Assembly (NCBI RefSeq): GCF_033880585.1
Contig: NZ_CP137624.1
Coordinates: 3,445,501 to 3,509,500, forward strand
Length of the DNA stretch: 64,000 nt
Reading direction: 5' to 3'
DNA from: Lysinibacillus louembei
GTDB lineage: Bacteria > Bacillota > Bacilli > Bacillales_A > Planococcaceae
Numbering within the stretch: the first letter of the stretch is position 1; each line of letters opens with the position of its first letter. Positions 63,116 to 64,000 of the stretch are shown here, piece by piece. Both the position numbers and the translations under genes were made by a program. The notes beneath the pieces were generated by a model. The model was not told the DNA's origin. It made no database searches and was given only the letters and a program-made list of their open reading frames with translations.

Positions 63116-64000
63116 TTAATACGCTCTTGCAAACCACACCGTATGCTGTGCTGGCTGCTCACAGCAAATACATGTCTCTTTTTGAACAGGTGGCTGGAAT
63201 GGGATATTGCGTGTTGTGAATTTTGTTTGCTCCTTCACCTTTTGTTCACAATTGGCGCTGCCACACCAGCCTGCTAATACCCACCCCGGAACGGCATTTG
63301 CTTCAATATGCTGCTGCAACTGTGGTAAAGAATCGATTGTTGTGTGCGAATGAGCAGCTCTAAATTGACGTGCCTTTGTCAGTAAACGAGCTTGCATCAT
63401 TTCAAGCTCTTTTTCAATCACCGGCAATAGCTGCTCAAGCTGTACTGTTTGTTTTTCTTCTTCATCGCGTGCTTTTATAATAGCTTGCCCGTTCTGATAA
63501 TCACGTGGCCCTAGCTCCACGCGTAGCGCAGCACCTTTTTGCTCCCATTTATTAAATTTAAAGCCCGCTGTTTGGTCTGAATCGTCAAGCTTAACACGAA
63601 TGCCCTTCACCTTTAAAGCTTGATGAATTCCCTCCAACTTCTCTAAAATTTCTGGGTGCTTTTTAAATGGACCTACTGGCATAAGTACGACCTGTGTTGG
63701 TGCAATTTTTGGTGGTAGCACTAAGCCTTTGTCATCGCCATGCACCATAATAACAGAGCCGATTAGTCGCGTTGATGTGCCCCAAGACGTTGTATGGACA
63801 TATTGATGCTCATTATTTTTATTTAAAAATTTAATATCAAATGCCTCAGCAAATTTCGTTCCTAAATAATGCGATGTTCCTGCTTGCACTGCCTTGCCAT
63901 CCTTCATCATCGCTTCAATTGAAAATGTATCAACGGCACCTGCGAAACGCTCTGATACAGTTTTTGTGCCATCATAAACTGGAATCGCCAAAAGCTCCTC
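63116..64000 (-). CDS. proS: Prolyl-tRNA synthetase, type 3 (archaeal/eukaryotic-like), cut by window edge
   Basis: The C-terminal 294 residues of a class II ProS. The frame is open to the edge (EELLAIPVYDGTKTVSERFAG continues the core), so the real start lies beyond 64000. Visible: GTSHYLGTKFAEAF, SWGTSTRLIGSVIMVHGDDKGLVLPPKIAP (motif 3 region), the anticodon-binding domain, and the type-3 zinc-binding tail with GWCGSANCEQ and TCICCEQPA ending in a C-terminal Tyr. Many Bacilli carry the bacterial type instead of, or in addition to, this one. Confidence 0.93.
   Translation of the reverse strand, partial: EELLAIPVYDGTKTVSERFAGAVDTFSIEAMMKDGKAVQAGTSHYLGTKFAEAFDIKFLNKNNEHQYVHTTSWGTSTRLIGSVIMVHGDDKGLVLPPKIAPTQVVLMPVGPFKKHPEILEKLEGIHQALKVKGIRVKLDDSDQTAGFKFNKWEQKGAALRVELGPRDYQNGQAIIKARDEEEKQTVQLEQLLPVIEKELEMMQARLLTKARQFRAAHSHTTIDSLPQLQQHIEANAVPGWVLAGWCGSANCEQKVKEQTKFTTRNIPFQPPVQKETCICCEQPAQHTVWFARAY

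Overview
The window comes from the chromosome of a low-GC, endospore-forming member of the Bacillales. It carries gpr, spoIIP and an intact sigK, the late competence operon comEA-comEB-comEC, an alanine T-box, and gene orders that match Bacillus subtilis blocks (rpsT to yqeG, and yrrS to yrvN). Protein wording, the type-3 ProS and the eukaryotic-type HisA homologue suggest Planococcaceae (Lysinibacillus/Solibacillus-like), but that placement is inference. No tRNA, rRNA, CRISPR array or intact insertion sequence was seen.

Layout. 1-2.4 kb: a hydrolase cut by the left edge, spoIIP and gpr. 2.5-13.2 kb: rpsT, holA, yqzM, comEC/EB/EA, then yqeM, rsfS, yqeK, nadD, yhbY, aroE, yqeH and yqeG, a classic ribosome-assembly, NAD and competence block read leftward. 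13.2-16.2 kb: divergent psd and pssA, a 106-bp tandem repeat array enclosed in a terminator-like inverted repeat, sigK, and a 29-codon membrane microgene. 16.2-28.7 kb: mtnN, yrrS, greA, a structured non-coding insert of about 240 bp, udk, the wobble-uridine modification genes trhP2-trhP1-trmR, mltG, two DUF1292 genes, ruvX, yrzL and T-box-controlled alaS. 28.7-37.8 kb: recD2, a eukaryotic-type HisA homologue with an unknown partner, a DksA/YteA-like gene, a TPR gene, mnmA, yrvO, cymR and rarA.

38-46 kb is more accessory: a small AT-rich membrane protein, an E3 (lipoamide dehydrogenase), an RND exporter sharing a compact divergent promoter with a TetR regulator, an MFS exporter and a flavodoxin-like reductase. 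45.9-53.9 kb holds an exopolysaccharide locus: a UDP-sugar dehydrogenase, a lipoprotein with two NodB-type domains, a hyaluronan-synthase-like GT2 with a partial N-terminal PilZ-like region, a membrane protein with a degenerate NodB-like domain, and a GH18-like lipoprotein. Together they look able to make, modify and trim an acidic, probably amino-sugar polymer. 54.3-63 kb holds a LytH-like M23 peptidase, two separate ECF sigma-factor operons (the second with an ABC transporter whose ATPase is split by a frameshift), an aminotransferase and a GNAT protein. A type-3 prolyl-tRNA synthetase runs off the right edge.

The most notable observations are the exopolysaccharide locus with its pseudo-deacetylase domains, the eukaryotic-type HisA homologue outside any his operon, the 106-bp array, the folded insert between greA and udk, and the very compact RND/TetR control region.
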